Part shown: positions 59,765 to 64,000 of the stretch, in pieces | Layout of the letters: every line of letters starts with the position of its first letter | Position numbering within the stretch: the stretch's first letter is position 1 | From: Luscinia megarhynchos | Lineage: Eukaryota; Chordata; Aves; Passeriformes; Turdidae | Assembly (NCBI GenBank): GCA_034336665.1 | Contig: CM067570.1 | Span: forward strand, 26,369,002-26,433,001 | DNA length: 64,000 nucleotides | Reading direction: 5' to 3' | Notes under the pieces: model-generated | Databases searched by the model: none | What the model saw: the letters and a program-made list of their open reading frames with translations, nothing else | What the model was told of the DNA's origin: nothing | Made by a program: the position numbers and the translations under genes

Positions 59765-60303
59765 TGTCTCTGTGTCCTCAGTGTCTACACAACTGCTCTC
59801 AATAGCTGCTGGAGAGGGGCCTATGCTCAGATCTCTCTTTCTCCAACCTCACAGCTGCTGCACTGATAAGTAATAATTCTAATGAATCTTGCTCATTGTT
59901 CAACTACCTCAGGTAGTTTGGAATGATGACTTCTGTAAGCAAGGCCTCTCTTGCGCTCTAGTTGGATTTGTCTTGCTTTGTCTCTTAGCTCAGACAAGTC
60001 TTCCTATCTGTGCAGCCAACCTCACAGCCAGAAAAACAAACTCAGTGAGATTGTGCCTTCTGCTCTCTACCTCAGTAGACATGAGGCTTTTGGAGCAATT
60101 TACTTGGCAAGTGCAAATCACAAGATGGTCAAGAGCTTTAGTTTGTACTAGTGGTGCAGCTTTTCTCAACTGAGTGCTATCCAGTACTCTTCTACCATTT
60201 AGACAAGACAAGATTTATAATGCTACAAGGCCTGCCTTGACTGCATGAGAAAAGGAGAATACCAGTGGGGTTGGGGTGCTGCAGGTAACTTAGTAAATTC
60301 AGC

Positions 60304-60309
60304 AATAAA
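60304..60309 (+). terminator. ORC2: Poly(A) signal, proximal ORC2
   Basis: AATAAA about 540 nt after the stop codon. Confidence 0.5.
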
Positions 60310-60721
60310 ACTGAAGGACTTGTCCCAAACCCACATCCTTTTATAAGATTTAGATAATCAAAATAATGATGGACTCACGTCATTGCCTGCTACTTTCCAA
60401 GGTGCAATCCAGGAATATGAAGAGGCTACGAAGCTTTTTTGTTTATTTTTTTAAAGCTTGATTGTATATTTATATTTTTTACATCAGGAGTGTCCACTGA
60501 TACTGAAGAAGGCCTTAAATGCTGCTTTTTGTAAGCTCATAGAGGTTAGGAGACTGATGAAGTTTGACATCTTTTCTTCAATTCTTCTTTTCTCAGTTAT
60601 GTGGGAGGAAGCTCTGTAGTTCCATCATCTGTAGTCTGCCAGCCAGACTTCAGGGACTCCGTATGCCTAATATTTGGTAGCTGTGTTACAGCTCAATGTT
60701 GTAATAGTTCAAATCAACTGA

Positions 60722-60727
60722 AATAAA
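60722..60727 (+). terminator. ORC2: Poly(A) signal, distal ORC2
   Basis: AATAAA about 960 nt after the stop, followed by 'gcttgtcttgtctttc' as a plausible downstream element. Confidence 0.65.
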
Positions 60728-60750
60728 ATACTTTGTTAATTTTCATTAGC

Positions 60751-61970
60751 TTGTCTTGTCTTTCACAATCTTTTTATGTTACAGGAAGATAGAGATCCTT
60801 GTGGCAGTTGTGCAAAAGCATCATTTTCATATCTGCGCAGAAGATTTGAAACTACTGAGTAGAAATACTTTATATTGCTTCTTACATCAAAATCAAGAAT
60901 CATTTGCCTGTGTTTTAATACCAGTATATAGCTTTTGAAAAGAACCAAAACATCTCATGGAGTAATAGTTACCTTATCTACCCCTCTGTGGCAGAAGCAA
61001 GAGAGATGTATGGCCTGGCTTTTGTATTAGAAACCTAGAGCATCTACCTACTCCCCACTATCAGCTTGATTCTTCATATAGGTCCTTTCCTTTTACTTGG
61101 GAAAGAAGAAATTTCTTCTCACTTCGCAGCATACTGAGGTGTCTTCATGGTATTGGTAAGAATGACAACCTTTATATAGCCTAGGTGGCTTCGGATAAAC
61201 CAGTCATCTTTTTCCACTTACATTAAAGTGGAAGAAGACATGTAATTATTAGATAGAGACATCACTTGATGAGCCACTTTTATTAACTTAAAAGGATAGA
61301 GCTATCATCTTTAGAAATCTGTAATGAAATATTTACTACCTAGAGATGGTAGGGTATACAACTGTGAGATTTTTTTTCCTTAAAAAAAAAATCCCAACAG
61401 GAAAAATTAACTTGGAAAATAAAACTCATTATCCATGGTGAAAATACCACTTGTTCAGATTTTAGTAATTAAAAGCCACAGTTAGAGAAACTGTTTTTAA
61501 AAGAAAATAACAAAGGCACATGAATTTACAGCTTTGTTAAGGACTTGAGTTTCAACCTTACAAAGCTTTTTTTGAATTGAGACTTCCTCTTTTGAAAAGC
61601 CTTAAAGCTGCATTATTGGTAGATTTTGCAATTGACTGCTAGTACCAACAACTTTCTTTGTGTTCTCTATTTATTTGCATCTGAGTGGTGCCTTAGTACA
61701 ACTATTAATGCAAACAGTTGATCTCCATCCTTTCATTAGCTACTATTTCTGAAATTTATTAGGTAAAATATTAGTAACTTGCAGTGACATGATTTGACAT
61801 AACTGTAAGCTGCATAAGCTTAAATCTGGAGATAAGTCAGGTTTTATATATTTTACCCAAACCTACCCTTGAGTAGTATCATGGTTATTGACTATATCTA
61901 ATAACATTAAGCAGTAACAGTAAATTTATTCAAATACAGTCCAGTAATTGAATAAGTGAGCCTTTGGTAT
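60751..61970. other. Intergenic region between convergent ORC2 and NIF3L1
   Basis: About 1.2 kb of AT-rich DNA between the two gene 3' ends. No coding exon, RNA gene or known repeat was recognised. Confidence 0.7.
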
Positions 61971-61983
61971 TCCGAAACAAACA

Positions 61984-61989
61984 TTTATT
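61984..61989 (-). terminator. NIF3L1: Candidate poly(A) signal of NIF3L1
   Basis: TTTATT on the + strand (AATAAA on the minus strand) about 200 nt downstream of the NIF3L1 stop. A second hexamer lies at 61925-61930. Confidence 0.5.
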
Positions 61990-62185
61990 TTTCTGACACG
62001 ACAAAATATACCCCAGACTTTGAGAGACCATGTAATACAATCCTTCTGTGACTGAATGCACCTTCATTGACTCTAGTCTTCATAGACTAATTGAAAGCAC
62101 CTTCATTAAGCTCTGCAGTCAGATACTCTGTGCAGGATAATGTGATTGACTGAATTTCCTCTGTCTCTCTCCAGTTTTTTCCCCT

Positions 62186-62370
62186 CTATGCCACCTGGAG
62201 AGGATCTCTGTCTTTCTCAGACACAATGATGTTGATTTTGTTCTGTAGGTGGATGGCGAGTGCGTCACGCAGCTCTGACAGGAAGCCTCGCTCAGTGTTA
62301 CTGTGCTCACACAGAATAACACTTATCCCATTGGCAACTGCATCCAGCACATCATGGTGGGACATCTCTC
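62186..62370 (-). CDS. NIF3L1: NIF3L1 final coding exon (partial gene)
   Basis: On the minus strand, after the acceptor 'aaaatggcag', 185 nt encode a split Gly, then EMSHHDVLDAVANGISVILC and EHSNTERGFLSELRD...NKINIIVSEKDRDPLQVA and stop. This is the C-terminus of NIF3-like protein 1 (NIF3/YbgI/DUF34 family); human NIF3L1 ends with near-identical EMSHHD, CEHSNTERGFLS and DRDPLQV. The His and Glu of HSNTE match the conserved dinuclear-metal ligands of the bacterial YbgI fold. The cellular function of NIF3L1 remains poorly defined (reported cytoplasmic/mitochondrial, with transcription-factor partners). The rest of the gene lies to the right of the window. Confidence 0.95.
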
Positions 62371-63243
62371 CTGCCATTTTGAGAAAGAAATGTCATGGAG
62401 ATCACTAATGGTACAGTTCAGGTAACCAGGTCTCTGCAGTTTGTGGAGCACCTCAGCTAAAAGCTGTGGTGATGTAATGGAATGTAGGTCATAAGCAGAA
62501 GTGCAACAGCACCTGCTCAGTAGAATGTGGAACACTCCTGCTCAAGGGTCCTTTGAAACACTCAGCTGATATCCCTGTATGCAGCTGAGTCAAACCACAG
62601 AAATTCCTTGCCATCTTTGAACAGCTATAAATTCTGCCAATTTGGGCAGAAAATAAAAGTGCTCAGAGTGGTCTGAATAAGATGGAGGAAAGCAATTGGG
62701 AAGCCTGAGGGTCAGCTCTGAAGGGCTACACATAAGGGGGAGAGGGGGCAGTGATCCCTACAGAATGCAAGGCAGCCTTCACATTGTTGAGCCACAGGGA
62801 ATAGCTGTCCCACTGCTGGAAGAGAGAATAATGGACTAAGTGTCCCTTTGGTTAGACACACTATGGAGTTTGTTTGGAAGGTTCTGTAGACTACATTATA
62901 TTATCTTTTTCATTAGGGAATTCTATAGGGAATAGAGGAAATATATGCTGCCAAAGGAAAAACACTGGAAGTTGCAACTTACTGCCATCAGCACCGATTT
63001 TGTGTTGAAATAAATACTGTAATGTAATGTTTTAATTCAGATCTCTTTCACTGTGCCACACTGCCATTTGATCCACGTCTCTACTTTAATGTTAGTTTGT
63101 CATTCCAATAACTAACTAATTGTTTCTCAATTATAAGTAACAGGTCAAATCTTTTAACAGCCAGTCAGCTCTTTTTTTTGCTGACATTTGTTTTTTTCTC
63201 TAATGACTATTTTTATAAAAATAATGAAACAGCAGTCTGTTAC
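62371..63243 (-). other. NIF3L1 last intron
   Basis: GT-AG intron of 873 nt on the minus strand. No further feature recognised. Confidence 0.85.
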
Positions 63244-63327
63244 CTGTGAGATAGAGGTCAGCTTCTGTGCCCTTCAGGACACTGCCCCCAGAACCAGCAC
63301 ACAGAGCAGCTTTCTTAACTGGTGATT
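63244..63327 (-). CDS. NIF3L1: NIF3L1 penultimate coding exon (partial gene)
   Basis: On the minus strand 84 nt between the acceptor 'gtatcctgcag' and donor 'acag|gtaaca' read (E)SPVKKAALCAGSGGSVL, then KGTEADLYLT and a G that completes Gly with the next exon. It matches the ALCAGSGSSVL...EADLYLTG block of NIF3L1. Phases agree with the final exon. Upstream exons are outside the window. Confidence 0.93.
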
Positions 63328-64000
63328 CTGCAGGATACAAGGATGCCACAGTTAAACTCTTTCCCTTTTGTTCAGCCCTCCTGTGCATTGCTAGTAATTC
63401 AGTTAACTACTACCTTGATTTTAGAGTCAATGTAAATTTGTTGGAGGAAGAGACACATCTGTCAGTTTGAAAGAGTCATGGGCCTATAATACCCCTAACA
63501 ATACAGCAAAATCCTCTGTGATAGGTAATTTTTTTTTTCAAGGGGCAGGAAACTTTGCAGAAAACTCCTGCACAGAGGCTGGCTGCTGGCAATCTCTGTC
63601 CTAGTGAGGTGCTAGTTAGGTTTCTGAACTCTCTAACAGGCCACTCCTCTTTTCAGGACTCATGAGTTCTACCACCATTAGTTTCCCAACTAATGATACC
63701 ACAAAGGCAGCATTTTGTCTCTGAGATACACTGGTTCCTGACTTAGAGCTCTTGGGAGGCCAGTCTTAATGCAAGCTGAAAGCTGCTCTATGCCAATAAA
63801 AACTGTCCATTTGCTGTGATTGCCAATTCTAAGATACTACATATATGACAGTGCCATGAATTTTAATTCTTCATATACAATACATTCACTAAGGAGAGGG
63901 GACACACAACATGGGAAGTTTTCAAAATCTGTAAAGGTTTTACAGTATGTTGCCTTGCAATTACAGTTGATTTAAGTGGAGTCACACCACTTTAATCCCA
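63328..64000 (-). other. NIF3L1 intron, truncated by the window edge
   Basis: Follows (in minus-strand terms, precedes) the penultimate exon. No further NIF3L1 exon was seen up to position 64000, so the upstream exon must lie beyond the window. Confidence 0.7.

Larger units (their letters stand above)
59765..60750 (+). other. ORC2: ORC2 3'UTR
   Basis: Follows the ORC2 stop and carries two AATAAA signals, at 60304-60309 and 60722-60727, the second followed by a T/GT-rich stretch. Two alternative mRNA ends are therefore likely. Open frames here (for example 59889-60173) are not recognisable proteins. Confidence 0.8.

Overview
This is a window of nuclear genomic DNA from a vertebrate, most likely a bird. 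It is AT-rich with long introns, canonical GT-AG splice junctions and one sharp CpG island. An intronic CR1 retrotransposon 3' end (about 10755-10909) ends in the ATTCTRTGATTC-type octamer tail typical of avian genomes. The species cannot be fixed from the sequence alone.

Three protein-coding genes are recognised. (1) HYCC2 (FAM126B, hyccin 2), + strand: ten coding exons from 13640 to 36775 join in frame into a 531-residue protein. A candidate 56-codon cassette exon lies at 31178-31345, and the 3'UTR of about 7.2 kb probably ends at the poly(A) signal at 43970. The transcription start is not seen; positions 1-13611 look like 5' intron. (2) ORC2, + strand: sixteen coding exons from 44475 to 59764 join in frame into a 572-residue protein, driven from a CpG island at about 44030-44830. 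Its 3'UTR ends near 60304 or 60722. (3) NIF3L1, - strand, partial: only the last two coding exons (63244-63327 and 62186-62370) are in the window, and the rest lies beyond 64000.

The order HYCC2> ORC2> <NIF3L1 is, as I recall it, the arrangement at human 2q33.1, so this is a conserved syntenic block. HYCC2 and ORC2 are packed head-to-tail, with only about 480 bp between the HYCC2 poly(A) site and the ORC2 start codon. ORC2 and NIF3L1 are tail-to-tail with about 1.2 kb between them. The products work in separate processes: HYCC2 in the plasma-membrane PI4-kinase complex, ORC2 in DNA replication licensing, and NIF3L1 as a NIF3/DUF34 metal-binding-fold protein. The clustering is synteny, not an operon.

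I found no CRISPR array, tRNA, rRNA, recognisable snoRNA or novel multigene system. The most interesting signals are the in-frame HYCC2 cassette exon, a back-to-back 3'/5' splice-site sequence at the first HYCC2 coding exon, and an unexplained phase-compatible pair of exon-like segments at 11903-11998 and 12610-12712. A dense cluster of TP sites in the ORC2 N-terminus and a duplicated, LTR-like block inside an ORC2 intron also stand out.
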